A DNA stretch of 64,000 nucleotides from Klenkia soli (GCF_900103975.1 NZ_FNIR01000002.1:186001-250000), one strand, 5' to 3'. Shown: positions 25,972 to 34,723, numbered from the stretch's first letter. Notes: generated from the sequence alone by a model not told the origin. A program made the numbers and translations.

Positions 25972-27389
25972 CGACCGAGGACGACGTCCGGACCGCCCTG
26001 CACCGCGCCGCCGACGACCTCGGCCACCCCGTGGTGCCGCACCGGGTGCTGGCCGCCGGGCTCCGCGAGACCGGTCGGCGCAGGCGTCGGCGGCGCATCG
26101 GGATCGCGGCCGCGGGGGTGGCGGTCGCGGTGGTGGTGACCGCGGTGCCCGTCGGCATCGCGGCCCTGCGCACCGACCCGCCCACGACGGCGACCCCCGT
26201 CGTCCCCGAGGTCGACGTGCTGGGCCTCGCGCCCCGCGGGTCGCTGGCCGGGGACCGGGCATTCCTCGACGCGCTGGTGCAGCAGCCCTGGGTCGTGCCG
26301 GGGACGACCCCGGAGGACGCCCCGGACGCGCCGGTCGCCACCCGGCGGGTGGCCTTCGCCGGGGACGTCCCGGGCGGGCGCTGGGCTCTGGTGGTGGGGG
26401 AGAACCCGACGCCGTCCACGCTGCCCGCCGAGCAGCAGACCGACCTGGGGGCCATGAGCGGCGTCGCCGGCGTCTGGTTCGTGGGTCCGGTCGGTGCCGC
26501 CGCGGACCAGCTGGCCCCCGTGACCTACCCGCGCGGTCTGCCGACCGACCAGGTGCAGTCGTTGTCCGACCCGGCCACGGGCACCGTCGTCGTCCTCGCC
26601 GCCCCCGGGGACGAGATCGCGCTGTCCGACCGGCCCGACATCGCCGCCGACGCGACGGTCACGCGCACGTGGACCGACGTCGGCGCCGCCGACGGGCTGG
26701 GCGTGGGCGCCCTGCCGGTCGGCGACGTGGGGGGCTACCGCACGGCCGGGCAGTACCGGGTCACCCGCGACGGCATCGTGGTGCAGCGGCAGTCGCCCGA
26801 CCAGCTCGGCCGGCAGGACGACGCCGAGGTCCCGGTCATCCCGATCGACCACCCCCGCGGGTCGGTCCCCGGGGCCGACCTGATGGACCAGGTGCACGCC
26901 GCCGAGCTGCTCGGCACGACGGGGTTGTCGATCGCGGAGGTCGGGTTCCAGGTGGTGTGGTCCGGCGCGATCCCCGGGCCGGACGACGACCCCACCTACG
27001 CCACGGTCCTCGTCGCGACCCTGCCGTCGGGGGCGATGCTGGTCCAGGGGACCGACCTGCGTGACCTGGGTGACGGCGGATACGGGGGCGGGGTGGACGT
27101 CCTCCAGCTCTTCCCCGCCGGTGCGCCCACCGACCTGGTGGTCGCGATGCGGACGGCCGTGAGCGGGGACGGCGGGCGCGGCACGGTGACCTCGCTGGTC
27201 GTCGCCGTCCCCGACGGGGCGGTGCAGGTGACCGCGCTGGACGAGGACGGCGGGCGGCTGGGCACCTTCCCGGTGGCCGGCGGAGCCGCGGTGGCCCCGT
27301 TCCCCGACGGCACCACCGCGGTCGAGGTCGCCTTCGCCGACGGGTCCACCCGCACGGCGGCGCTCGGGTCGTACACCGGCGACCTCTGA
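25968..27389 (+). CDS. Single-pass membrane protein, probable anti-sigma partner
   Basis: A 473-residue protein: about 42 cytosolic residues ending in a run of arginines, one membrane helix (about 43-66, IGIAAAGVAVAVVVTAVPVGIAAL), then about 400 extracellular residues rich in Gly, Asp and Val with no domain I can name. It is coupled by a 4-nt overlap to the sigma gene, which is the usual anti-sigma arrangement. The short cytosolic part lacks a zinc-type HxxxCxxC motif, so the mode of sigma binding is unclear. It could instead be a regulated surface sensor. Confidence 0.7.
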   Translation: MTTEDDVRTALHRAADDLGHPVVPHRVLAAGLRETGRRRRRRRIGIAAAGVAVAVVVTAVPVGIAALRTDPPTTATPVVPEVDVLGLAPRGSLAGDRAFLDALVQQPWVVPGTTPEDAPDAPVATRRVAFAGDVPGGRWALVVGENPTPSTLPAEQQTDLGAMSGVAGVWFVGPVGAAADQLAPVTYPRGLPTDQVQSLSDPATGTVVVLAAPGDEIALSDRPDIAADATVTRTWTDVGAADGLGVGALPVGDVGGYRTAGQYRVTRDGIVVQRQSPDQLGRQDDAEVPVIPIDHPRGSVPGADLMDQVHAAELLGTTGLSIAEVGFQVVWSGAIPGPDDDPTYATVLVATLPSGAMLVQGTDLRDLGDGGYGGGVDVLQLFPAGAPTDLVVAMRTAVSGDGGRGTVTSLVVAVPDGAVQVTALDEDGGRLGTFPVAGGAAVAPFPDGTTAVEVAFADGSTRTAALGSYTGDL

Positions 27390-27397
27390 CCCGCGGG

Positions 27398-27916
27398 TCA
27401 GCTCGTGGGGGCCGCCGAGGTGGGGGCGTCCGTCGTCCGGGGCGTGGTGGTCGTGGGGGCCGCCGGCGAGGTGGTGGTCGGGGCCGGGGTGCTGCTGGAC
27501 GCCCCGGACTCCGAGGTGGTCGACGGCGCCGTGGTGGTCGGGCGGGACGTCGAGGTGGGCGCCGGCGTCGTCGTCCCGGTCGTGGTGGTGGGCGCCGGCT
27601 CCGTGGTGCCCGTCGTCGTGGGCGCCGGGGGCTCGGTGGTGGTGGCCGGCTGCTCGGTGGTCACCGGCGCCGGGTCGCTCAGCGACGTCGACATCAGCGA
27701 GGGCTCCCACGCGAAGAACAGGCCGACGAACAGCACCGCGAGGACGACGGTGGAGGTGCGCGCCCGGCCGATCCGTGCGGGCGCCCGGCGCGGCCAGATC
27801 CGCGAGCGGCGGGTCGAGGGCTCGGCGGTGACGGTCGGCCCCGTCGATGTGGGCTCGGTGGCATCGACGGTGGGCACCGGGGTGGTCGGCTGGCGGCCGG
27901 TCTCGGGTTCGGTCAC
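27398..27916 (-). CDS. Thr/Pro-rich single-pass membrane protein
   Basis: A 172-residue protein with a basic cytosolic N-terminus, one membrane helix (about 53-70, TSTVVLAVLFVGLFFAW) and a roughly 95-residue exterior tail made almost entirely of Thr, Pro, Ser and Ala. Such tails are often O-mannosylated wall spacers in actinobacteria; glycosylation is inference. The GTG start overlaps the mscS stop (GTGA), so it is co-expressed with the channel. It converges with the probable anti-sigma gene 8 bp away. Confidence 0.75.
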   Translation of the reverse strand: MTEPETGRQPTTPVPTVDATEPTSTGPTVTAEPSTRRSRIWPRRAPARIGRARTSTVVLAVLFVGLFFAWEPSLMSTSLSDPAPVTTEQPATTTEPPAPTTTGTTEPAPTTTTGTTTPAPTSTSRPTTTAPSTTSESGASSSTPAPTTTSPAAPTTTTPRTTDAPTSAAPTS

Positions 27917-28806
27917 GAGGTCACCTCGCGGTCGGGGGCGTCCTCGGGCAGGTGCGGCTGGACGACGATGCCCTCGCGGCGGAACGCCAGCGCGATCCGC
28001 GAGCGCAGGTCGCGGCCGACGTCGAACTGCTTGCCCGGCAGGGTGCGCGCCACGATCCGCACGTTGACCTCGTCCAGGCCCAGGCTGGTCACGCCCATGA
28101 CGCTCGGGACGTCGAGCAGCAGCTTGGCCAGCTCCTCGTCGGCGAAGGCCTGCTCGCCGACCTCGCGCAGGACCTCCTGCACGTGCGTGACGTCGGTCGA
28201 CGCCGGCACCGGGACGTCGATGACCGCCCGGGCCCAGTCGCGGGAGAGGTTCACGACCTTGGTGATCTGGCCGTTCGGGATGATCACCACCTCGCCGTCG
28301 ACCGACCGCATGCGGGTGATGCGCAGGGTGACGTCCTCGACGGTGCCCTCGGCCGGCGCGATGCCGCCGGCCAGGTTGATCGAGACGACGTCGCCGAACC
28401 CGTACTGCCGCTCGGTGATCAGGAAGAAGCCGGCGAGGACGTCCTGCACGACCCGCTGGGCGCCGAAGCCCAGGCCCACGCCGAGCACGGTGGCCGGCGC
28501 GACCAGGCTGGTCACGGGCAGGCCCAGCGTCGAGAGCACGGTGACGGTGGCGACGGTGTAGATCACGACGACGGCGACCCACTGCAGCACCTGGGTCAGC
28601 GAGTGCCGGTGCTTGGCGGCCTCCGAGCGCACGAGGGCGTCGCCGCCGCCCGCGCTGGCGTCGATCCGGGCGGTGACCTTGCCGCCGATCCAGGTGACCA
28701 GCCGGGCCAGCAGCACCGAGCCGAGGATGATCAGCAGCACGGCCAGACCGCGGCCCCGGACCCAGTCGGCCAGGTTGCCCAGCGGGGCGATCGCGAGGAC
28801 GTCCAT
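27913..28806 (-). CDS. mscS: Small-conductance mechanosensitive channel (MscS family)
   Basis: A 297-residue membrane protein with three N-terminal helices, the third being the glycine/alanine-rich pore helix (APATVLGVGLGFGAQRVVQDVLAG). The MscS beta domain with QYGFGDVV and the EGTVEDVTLRITRMRSVDGEVVIIPNGQI motif follows, then the C-terminal domain. It releases solutes under hypo-osmotic shock. The ATG at 28806 is 44 bp from the divergent acyl-CoA dehydrogenase-like gene. Confidence 0.92.
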   Translation of the reverse strand: MDVLAIAPLGNLADWVRGRGLAVLLIILGSVLLARLVTWIGGKVTARIDASAGGGDALVRSEAAKHRHSLTQVLQWVAVVVIYTVATVTVLSTLGLPVTSLVAPATVLGVGLGFGAQRVVQDVLAGFFLITERQYGFGDVVSINLAGGIAPAEGTVEDVTLRITRMRSVDGEVVIIPNGQITKVVNLSRDWARAVIDVPVPASTDVTHVQEVLREVGEQAFADEELAKLLLDVPSVMGVTSLGLDEVNVRIVARTLPGKQFDVGRDLRSRIALAFRREGIVVQPHLPEDAPDREVTS

Positions 28807-28850
28807 CGCGCCCCAGTGTGCCGCGCGGAGCTGTGGCGCAGCATGGCCGG

Positions 28851-29831
28851 GTGTCCGACATCGTCGCCCGCGCGCGGGCCCTCGCCGACGACCTGCTGTT
28901 CCCCGCCGCGACGGGGGTGGACGCCGACGGCGTCCTCCCCGGCGCCGCGCTGGACACCCTGGCTGCGGAGGGGCTGTACGGGTTGACCGGACCGGCGTCG
29001 CACGGCGGGCTGGCGGCCGACCCGCCGACCGTGCACGCCGTCGCCGAGGCGCTGGCCGGGGGTGACCTGTCCGTCACGTTCATCTGGCTGCAGCACCTCA
29101 CCGTGCCGGCGATGGTGGCCGGGTCGCCGCTGGCCGGGGAGTTCCTGGCCGACCTGTGCACCGGGCGGGTGCGCTCGGGGATCGCGCTGCTGGCCGCCAC
29201 CCGACCGGAGCCGGTGGCGATCACCGCACGTCGGGAGGCCACGTCGTTCGTGCTGGACGGCGGGGTGCCGTGGGTGACCGGGTGGGGCCACGTCGACGTC
29301 CTGCTGGTCGCGGCCCGGACGCCGGACGACGTCGTGCACCTCCTGCTGGTCGACGCGCAGGCCGGTCCCACGCTGGAGGTGGTGCCGCAGCGGTTGGTGG
29401 CGGTGCAGGCCAGCGCCACGGTGGAGCTTCGGGTGCGCGGGCACGTCGTCCCGGCGTCCCGGCTGGTGCGGTCGGTGCCGCTGGCGGAGTGGCAGGCCGC
29501 CGACCCGGGCAACCTGCGCACCAACGGGTCGCTGGCGCTGGGCGTCGCGGCCCGGTGCGCCCGGCTGGGCGAGCTCCCGGCGCTCGAGGTCGACGTCGCC
29601 GCCGTCCGGGCACGGCTGGACGCCGCCGGACCCGATGGCCTGCCGGCTGCCCGAGCCGCGGCCGCCGCCCTGGCCCACCGCGCCGCGGGCCTGCTGGCGG
29701 TGGCCGTGGGCAGCCGGTCGGTGTCGCGCGGGCACCCCGCCGAGCGGCTGACCCGGGAGGCCCTGTTCCTGCTGGTGTTCGGCTCCCGGCCGGCGATCCG
29801 GGCGGCCCTGCTGGGCGAGCTGGGTGGTTGA
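28851..29831 (+). CDS. Acyl-CoA dehydrogenase-like protein, C-terminally short
   Basis: A 326-residue protein. The first two thirds follow the acyl-CoA dehydrogenase fold (helical N-domain, WVTGWGHVDVLLVAAR in the beta domain). The C-terminal helical domain is shortened, and I do not find the usual late EGT/R-x-x-Q motif or a clear catalytic glutamate. It may be an FAD protein with altered chemistry or a decayed enzyme. GTG 28851 lies 6 nt after a CAGCAT box. Neighbours do not indicate a pathway. Confidence 0.6.
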   Translation: MSDIVARARALADDLLFPAATGVDADGVLPGAALDTLAAEGLYGLTGPASHGGLAADPPTVHAVAEALAGGDLSVTFIWLQHLTVPAMVAGSPLAGEFLADLCTGRVRSGIALLAATRPEPVAITARREATSFVLDGGVPWVTGWGHVDVLLVAARTPDDVVHLLLVDAQAGPTLEVVPQRLVAVQASATVELRVRGHVVPASRLVRSVPLAEWQAADPGNLRTNGSLALGVAARCARLGELPALEVDVAAVRARLDAAGPDGLPAARAAAAALAHRAAGLLAVAVGSRSVSRGHPAERLTREALFLLVFGSRPAIRAALLGELGG

Positions 29832-29884
29832 ACGCATCACGATCCGGTCTCGGCGTGACCGAGGAGTTGTCCTGGGGGCCGGTC

Positions 29885-29903
29885 TCAGGTGAGGCTTGCC
29901 TTA
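29885..29903 (+). promoter_or_regulatory. DtxR/IdeR iron box upstream of siderophore-binding protein
   Basis: TCAGGTGAGGCTTGCCTTA matches the 19-bp consensus TTAGGTTAGGCTAACCTAA at 14 positions and ends 26 bp before the ATG at 29930. It predicts iron-dependent repression. Confidence 0.75.
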
Positions 29904-29929
29904 CCGACCGTCGACAGCTGAGGAAACCC

Positions 29930-30961
29930 ATGTCCCGCCGCACCACCCTCGCCGCGCTCACCGCGGCGGCCGCGCTCACCCTCACCGCCTGCGGTGGCTC
30001 GTCCACCTCCTCGGACGAGGCCGGCGCCTCGGGCGGGTCCGGCGGCAGCGCCTTCCCGGTGACGATCGAGAACGCCTTCGGCGAGACCACCATCGAGTCC
30101 GAGCCGCAGCGGATCGTCGTCATCGGCTACACCGACGTCGACACCCTGCTCGCCCTCGACGTGCAGCCCGTGGCCTTCCAGGAGTTCGTCTCCTTCCCCG
30201 ACGCCGCCGTGCCGGGCCTGGGTCCGTGGGCCGAGGACGCCGCCGGCGACACCGAGATGCAGGTCTTCCCGGTCGCCGACGGTGCACCGAGCGTCGAGCA
30301 GGTGCTCGCGCTGCAGCCCGACCTCGTGGTCGCGGTCAGCAGCGGCATCGAGCAGGACGAGTACGACCAGCTCTCGGCCGTCGTCCCCGTGCTGGCCCGC
30401 CCCGCCGACTCGACCGCCTACCTGGTCGACCGGGACGACGCGACGCTGACCATCGGCAAGGCGCTGGGCAAGGAGGACCAGGCGCAGCAGCTCGTCGACG
30501 GCGTCGACCAGGCCTTCACCGACGCCGCCGCGGCCAACCCGGACTTCGCCGGGAAGACCGTCGTGGTCACCCTGCCCGCCACCGACGGCAGCGGCGGCTA
30601 CTCCGCCTACGTCGAGGGCGACACCCGCACCCAGTTCTTCACCGACCTGGGCTTCGAGCTGACCCCGGGCATCGCCGACCTGGACGCCGGCGACAGCTTC
30701 TTCGTCACCGTCTCGGCCGAGCAGGCCCAGCTGCTGGACGCCGACCTGGTGGTCGCCATCGGCCTCTACGACATCGACCAGACCCGCGCCGAGCTGGCCG
30801 CCGACCCGGTGTTCAGCGCCATCCCGGCCGTGCAGTCCGGCCACGTGCTCTACGTCGACCCGCTGACCGGCGGCGGCGCCGTGGCCTACAACGACGTGCT
30901 CAGCGTGCCCTACGCGCTGGACCTCCTGGTGCCCCAGATCCAGGCCGCCCTGGCCGGCTGA
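29930..30961 (+). CDS. Iron-siderophore ABC transporter substrate-binding lipoprotein
   Basis: A 343-residue exported lipoprotein. It has a signal peptide with lipobox LTAC and acylated Cys21, a Gly/Ser linker, then the FepB/FecB-type fold (ENAFGETTIESEPQRIVVIGYTDVDTLLALDVQPVAF near the start of the mature part). It captures ferric siderophore outside the membrane. The matching permeases and ATPase are encoded 3-7 kb downstream on the other strand, separated by a BCCT gene. Directly preceded by an iron box. Confidence 0.92.
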   Translation: MSRRTTLAALTAAAALTLTACGGSSTSSDEAGASGGSGGSAFPVTIENAFGETTIESEPQRIVVIGYTDVDTLLALDVQPVAFQEFVSFPDAAVPGLGPWAEDAAGDTEMQVFPVADGAPSVEQVLALQPDLVVAVSSGIEQDEYDQLSAVVPVLARPADSTAYLVDRDDATLTIGKALGKEDQAQQLVDGVDQAFTDAAAANPDFAGKTVVVTLPATDGSGGYSAYVEGDTRTQFFTDLGFELTPGIADLDAGDSFFVTVSAEQAQLLDADLVVAIGLYDIDQTRAELAADPVFSAIPAVQSGHVLYVDPLTGGGAVAYNDVLSVPYALDLLVPQIQAALAG

Positions 30962-31183
30962 CCCGCCTCCGCAGCGCACCTCCCGCGCCCCGTCCCGACC
31001 CCGGGGCGGGGCGCGAGACGTGTCACGAAAGGGTTGCTGTGGGCCCTCCCGGTTTGCGCTGTGGGGCAGGTGGGGCGGACGGTGGGGAGTCGGCCGTGGT
31101 CGTCCCACCTGCGGGGACGCCGGCCGTGACCTGTTCCCGAGCCCGGATGGAGGGGCGCTCAGACCCGTGCGCCGCACCCGATC

Positions 31184-33055
31184 GTGACCACCACAGCACC
31201 CCGACCGAACCCCACCGCCGGTGACCCCGGCGACGAACCTCCGGGCACCGGCGAGCACCCCGCCATCGCCGCGCCGCCCCCGGCGCCCGCGGACCAGAAG
31301 GGCCACCTGGACACCGTCGTCTTCGGTGTCGCCGCGGCCCTCGCCCTGGGCTTCGTCGTCTGGGGCTTCGCCAGCCCGTTGGGGCTGGGCTCGGCGAGCT
31401 CGTCCGCGCTGGGCTGGATCGAGTCGAACCTGGGCTGGTTCTTCGTGCTCGCGGCGTCGGGCTTCGTCGTCTACGTGATCTGGCTGGCCGCCTCGCGCTA
31501 CGGCCGCATACCGCTGGGCCGCGACGACGAGGGGCCGGAGTTCACGACCGTCTCGTGGATCGCGATGATGTTCAGCGCCGGCATGGGCATCGGCCTGATG
31601 TTCTTCGGCGTCGCCGAGCCGCTGGCGCACTACACCTCGCCGCCCCCGGGCACGGTCGAAGGCGAGAGCGCCGACGCCGTCTCCGTCGCGATGGCCACCA
31701 CGCTCTTCCACTGGACGCTGCACCCGTGGGCCATCTACGCCGTCGTCGGCCTGGCCATCGCCTACGGCACCTTCCGCCGCGGCCGCTCTTCTCTGATCAG
31801 CGCCGCGTTCGCCCCGCTGCTGGGCGAGCGCCGCACCAGCGGGCCGGCCGGCAAGGTCATCGACGTCCTCGCCATCTTCGCCACGCTGTTCGGCTCGGCC
31901 GCCTCGCTGGGCCTCGGTGCCCTGCAGATCGGCTCCGGCGTCGAGATCCTCGGCTGGGCCGGGGACGTCGGCAACGGCGTGCTGGTCGTCATCATCGCCG
32001 TGCTGACCATGGCCTTCGTCGCCTCGGCGGTCTCGGGCATCTCGCGCGGCATCCAGTGGCTGTCCAACACCAACATGGTGCTGGCCCTGGTGCTGGCCGT
32101 CTTCGTGTTCGTCGTCGGCCCGACCGTGCTGATCCTCAACCTCATCCCGACGGCGCTGGGCAGCTACTTCTCCGAGCTCGGCGAGATGGCCGCCCGCACC
32201 GAGGCCTCCGGCGGCGACGCCATGGCCACCTGGCTGCAGGGCTACACCGTCTTCTACTGGGCCTGGTGGATCAGCTGGACCCCGTTCGTCGGGCTGTTCA
32301 TCGCCCGGATCAGCCGCGGCCGCACCATCCGGCAGTTCGTCACCGGCGTGCTGCTGGTGCCCAGCGCGGTCAGCCTGGTCTGGTTCGCCGTCTTCGGCGG
32401 GGCCGGGATCGCCGCGCAGCAGAACGGCGCCGACATCGCCGGGCAGGCCACCTCCGAGGGCCAGCTGTTCGGCGTCCTGCAGCAGTACCCGCTGGCCACC
32501 GTCGCCACGGTGCTGGTCATGGTGCTCGTGGGCATCTTCTTCGTCTCCGGCGCCGACGCCGCCTCCATCGTGATGGGCTCGCTGAGCCAGCGCGGCACGC
32601 TCGAGCCCTCGAGGTGGGTCGTCGTGTTCTGGGGCGTCGTCATGGGGTCGGTGGCGGCGATCATGCTGCTCATCGGCGGCGACGCCGGGCTGACCGGCTT
32701 GCAGAACCTCACGATCATCGTGGCGCTGCCGTTCGTGTTCGTGATGATCGGCCTGGCGGTCTCGCTGGCCAAGGACCTGCGCAGCGACCCGATGATGCTG
32801 CGCGGCGTGGTGGCCACCGAGGCGGTCGAGCAGGCCGTCGTGCACGGGCTGCAGACCCACGGGGACGACTTCGTCCTCAGCGTCCAGCACGCCCCGGACG
32901 AGGACGGCGACGGCGTGGCCGACGGGCCCACGCCCAGCCGCACCGTGGCGGCCCGGCGTCCCCGGGGGTCGTCGACCGAGGACGTGGGCTCGCCGCTGCC
33001 CCGGCCCGAGGAGTCGCCGCTGGTCGCCGGTCGGCCGTCGGAGCCGAAGGACTGA
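31184..33055 (+). CDS. BCCT-family (betaine/choline/carnitine) transporter
   Basis: A 623-residue, 12-helix symporter for trimethylammonium compounds such as glycine betaine. The glycine-rich MFSAGMGIGLMFFGVAEPLAH helix and the family signature WWISWTPFVGLFIARISRGRTIRQF are present. A proline-rich cytosolic N-extension (about 40 residues) and a hydrophilic C-tail (about 75 residues, partly acidic) flank the core and may sense osmotic state. The GTG at 31184 has a weak ribosome site. It splits the iron-uptake locus. Confidence 0.92.
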   Translation: MTTTAPRPNPTAGDPGDEPPGTGEHPAIAAPPPAPADQKGHLDTVVFGVAAALALGFVVWGFASPLGLGSASSSALGWIESNLGWFFVLAASGFVVYVIWLAASRYGRIPLGRDDEGPEFTTVSWIAMMFSAGMGIGLMFFGVAEPLAHYTSPPPGTVEGESADAVSVAMATTLFHWTLHPWAIYAVVGLAIAYGTFRRGRSSLISAAFAPLLGERRTSGPAGKVIDVLAIFATLFGSAASLGLGALQIGSGVEILGWAGDVGNGVLVVIIAVLTMAFVASAVSGISRGIQWLSNTNMVLALVLAVFVFVVGPTVLILNLIPTALGSYFSELGEMAARTEASGGDAMATWLQGYTVFYWAWWISWTPFVGLFIARISRGRTIRQFVTGVLLVPSAVSLVWFAVFGGAGIAAQQNGADIAGQATSEGQLFGVLQQYPLATVATVLVMVLVGIFFVSGADAASIVMGSLSQRGTLEPSRWVVVFWGVVMGSVAAIMLLIGGDAGLTGLQNLTIIVALPFVFVMIGLAVSLAKDLRSDPMMLRGVVATEAVEQAVVHGLQTHGDDFVLSVQHAPDEDGDGVADGPTPSRTVAARRPRGSSTEDVGSPLPRPEESPLVAGRPSEPKD

Positions 33056-33066
33056 TCCTCGACAGC

Positions 33067-33100
33067 GGTGGTGAGGTCAGGTTAGCCTGACCTCACCACC
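33067..33100. promoter_or_regulatory. Long perfect palindrome with two overlapping iron boxes
   Basis: GGTGGTGAGGTCAGG, TTAG, CCTGACCTCACCACC: 15-bp perfect arms. Inside lie two overlapping DtxR/IdeR registers (33072-33090 and 33077-33095; the latter matches 15 of 19). It sits 11 bp after the BCCT stop and 19 bp before the next GTG, so it may serve both as a terminator-like hairpin and as an iron operator. Confidence 0.7.
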
Positions 33101-33119
33101 CTGTCCTGGAGGTCCGTCC

Positions 33120-33545
33120 GTGCCGCTCAAGCTCCCCGTCGCCAGCGTCGTCGCCCTGCTGGGCCCGGCCGCCGTGCGCGCGCAGGTCTGCGCCGCGCTC
33201 GACGAGGGCTCGGCGCGCTGCGCCGGCGGGCACGGTGGCCTGCGGGTGGCCCGCATCGGCGTCGAGCCGGGCGACCCGCTGCAGGACCGGCTGGACGTCG
33301 TCCGGGCCGCCGGGCAGGCGAGGATCGTGCTGGTCGAGCGGCTGACCGCCGGGTTGGGCTCGGCGGACCGCCGGGTGGTGCTCTCGGCGCTCGAGGACCT
33401 CGCCGGCGCCGGCGCCACGGTCGTGGTGGACGACGACGACCCGGTGGCGGTGCTGGCCGTCGCCGACGCCGCGCTGCGGGTCGACGCGACCGGTCAGGTC
33501 GAGCTCGAGGAGCTCCCCGACCTCACCGCCCTGCTGGCCGGGTAG
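33120..33545 (+). CDS. Iron-box-controlled small protein resembling a decayed ABC ATPase
   Basis: A 141-residue protein of no recognised family. Its second half, RIVLVERLTAGLGSADRRVV followed by LEDLAGAGATVVVDDDDPVAV, lines up by eye with the Walker B / D-loop / H-loop part of ABC ATPases (LLLDEPTAGLDPADRR...THDP), but the catalytic Glu and His positions are replaced. The start 'VVALLGP' recalls a Walker A strand without the GKST loop. A non-hydrolysing regulator or a relic is possible. It is the only gene directly behind the double iron box, and its GTG follows CTGGAGG. Confidence 0.55.
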   Translation: MPLKLPVASVVALLGPAAVRAQVCAALDEGSARCAGGHGGLRVARIGVEPGDPLQDRLDVVRAAGQARIVLVERLTAGLGSADRRVVLSALEDLAGAGATVVVDDDDPVAVLAVADAALRVDATGQVELEELPDLTALLAG

Positions 33546-33546
33546 G

Positions 33547-33837
33547 TCAGCGCGCCGAGTAGGTGAGGCAGTCGGCCTTGTCGGCGGCCGAGCCGACCTG
33601 GACCGAGGCCGCGGTGCACTCGAGCTTCTCGTTGTGCGAGCAGTCGGTGCGGTGGCAGGCGCCGACGACCCCGGTGCGCTCGATGCCCGAGCGGAACGAG
33701 ATCTCGACGAACGTGCCGCAGTGGGCGTGGTCGCCGCCGATGGTGATGGCCCCGGCGTGGCAGCCGGCGTCGGCGTTGTAGGAACAACTGCTCACGGAGC
33801 AGTCCTGGACCTGGGGCAGCTGCTGGGTGCTGGTCAT
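33547..33837 (-). CDS. DUF1540 cysteine-rich protein
   Basis: A 96-residue protein with two DUF1540-like units: VQDCSVSSCSYNADAGCHAGAITI and GACHRTDCSHNEKLECTAASVQV. The eight regularly spaced cysteines suggest metal binding. DUF1540 has no settled function. I start at the ATG at 33837; the longer frame begins inside the upstream gap. It ends one base after the convergent small iron-regulated gene and lies directly downstream of the siderophore ATPase gene. Confidence 0.85.
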   Translation of the reverse strand: MTSTQQLPQVQDCSVSSCSYNADAGCHAGAITIGGDHAHCGTFVEISFRSGIERTGVVGACHRTDCSHNEKLECTAASVQVGSAADKADCLTYSAR

Positions 33838-33889
33838 GCCAGCACCGTGGCACGGGTGCGCCGGCGCCGCCACCAAACGGAGGCTTGCC

Positions 33890-34723
33890 TCAGCGCAGGC
33901 GACGCACCGGGACGACCATCGGCGTGCCGGACACCGGGTCGGGGATGACCCGGGCCTCGAGGTCGAACACCTCGGCCAGCAGCTCCTCGGTGAGCACCTC
34001 GGCCGGGGTGCCCGAGGCGACCAGCACGCCGTCCTTCATGGCGACCAGCCGGCGGGCGTAGCGCGCGGCCAGGTTGAGGTCGTGCAGCACGACGGCGACC
34101 GTGCGGCCGCGCTCGGTGTGCAGCCGCTCGACCAGCTCCAGCACGTCGATCTGGTGGGACAGGTCGAGGTAGGTGGTCGGCTCGTCGAGCAGCAGCAGGT
34201 CGGTGCCCTGGGCCAGCGCCATCGAGATCCAGGCCCGCTGCCGCTGCCCGCCCGAGAGCGCGTCCACCGGCCGGTCGGCGAACTCGGCCATGTCGGTCCA
34301 GCTCAGCGCCTCGGCCACGACGTCCTCGTCGTCCCGGGACCACTGGCGCAGCCACGACTGGTGCGGGTGCCGGCCGCGGGCCACCAGGTCGGCCACCGTG
34401 AGCCCCTCGGGGGCGATCGGGGTCTGCGGCAGCATGCCCAGCACCTTGGCCACCTCGCGGGTGGAGGTCCTGGCGATCGGCTTGCCGTCGAGCACCACCT
34501 GGCCCGACGTGGGCCGCAGCAGCCGGCCCAGCGCGCGCAGCAGCGTGGACTTGCCGCAGCCGTTCGGGCCCACGATCGCGGTGAACGAGCCGTCGGTCAG
34601 CGCGAGGTCGAGCCCGTCGACGACCACGTTCTCGCCGTAGGCCAGCCGCACCTGCTCGGCGGCCAGCCGCACCCGGGGTGCACCGGCCTCGTCGAGCTGG
34701 GGCTTGGTCAGCGTGGCGGTCAT
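33890..34723 (-). CDS. Iron-siderophore ABC transporter ATPase
   Basis: A 277-residue FepC/FecE-type ATPase: Walker A GPNGCGKST, signature LSGGQRQRAW, Walker B LLLDEPTTYLD and H-loop in VVLHDLNLA. The ATG at 34723 has GTGAGGA upstream and lies 10 bp after the permease stop. Third gene of the leftward permease-permease-ATPase operon; it energises import of the siderophore caught by the lipoprotein at 29.9 kb. Confidence 0.93.
   Translation of the reverse strand: MTATLTKPQLDEAGAPRVRLAAEQVRLAYGENVVVDGLDLALTDGSFTAIVGPNGCGKSTLLRALGRLLRPTSGQVVLDGKPIARTSTREVAKVLGMLPQTPIAPEGLTVADLVARGRHPHQSWLRQWSRDDEDVVAEALSWTDMAEFADRPVDALSGGQRQRAWISMALAQGTDLLLLDEPTTYLDLSHQIDVLELVERLHTERGRTVAVVLHDLNLAARYARRLVAMKDGVLVASGTPAEVLTEELLAEVFDLEARVIPDPVSGTPMVVPVRRLR

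Noticed and set aside
28851-29831. The acyl-CoA dehydrogenase-like gene as a pseudogene
   Set aside because: The frame is intact with a good start and codon use like its neighbours; shortening alone is not evidence of decay.
29885-32890. Leftward open frame of 1001 codons opposite the binding lipoprotein and BCCT gene
   Set aside because: Low-complexity shadow of well-supported rightward genes.
33881-33890. Iron box ahead of the DUF1540 gene
   Set aside because: AGGCTTGCCT is a short palindrome overlapping the ATPase stop; it lacks the outer AGGT/ACCT bases of the consensus.
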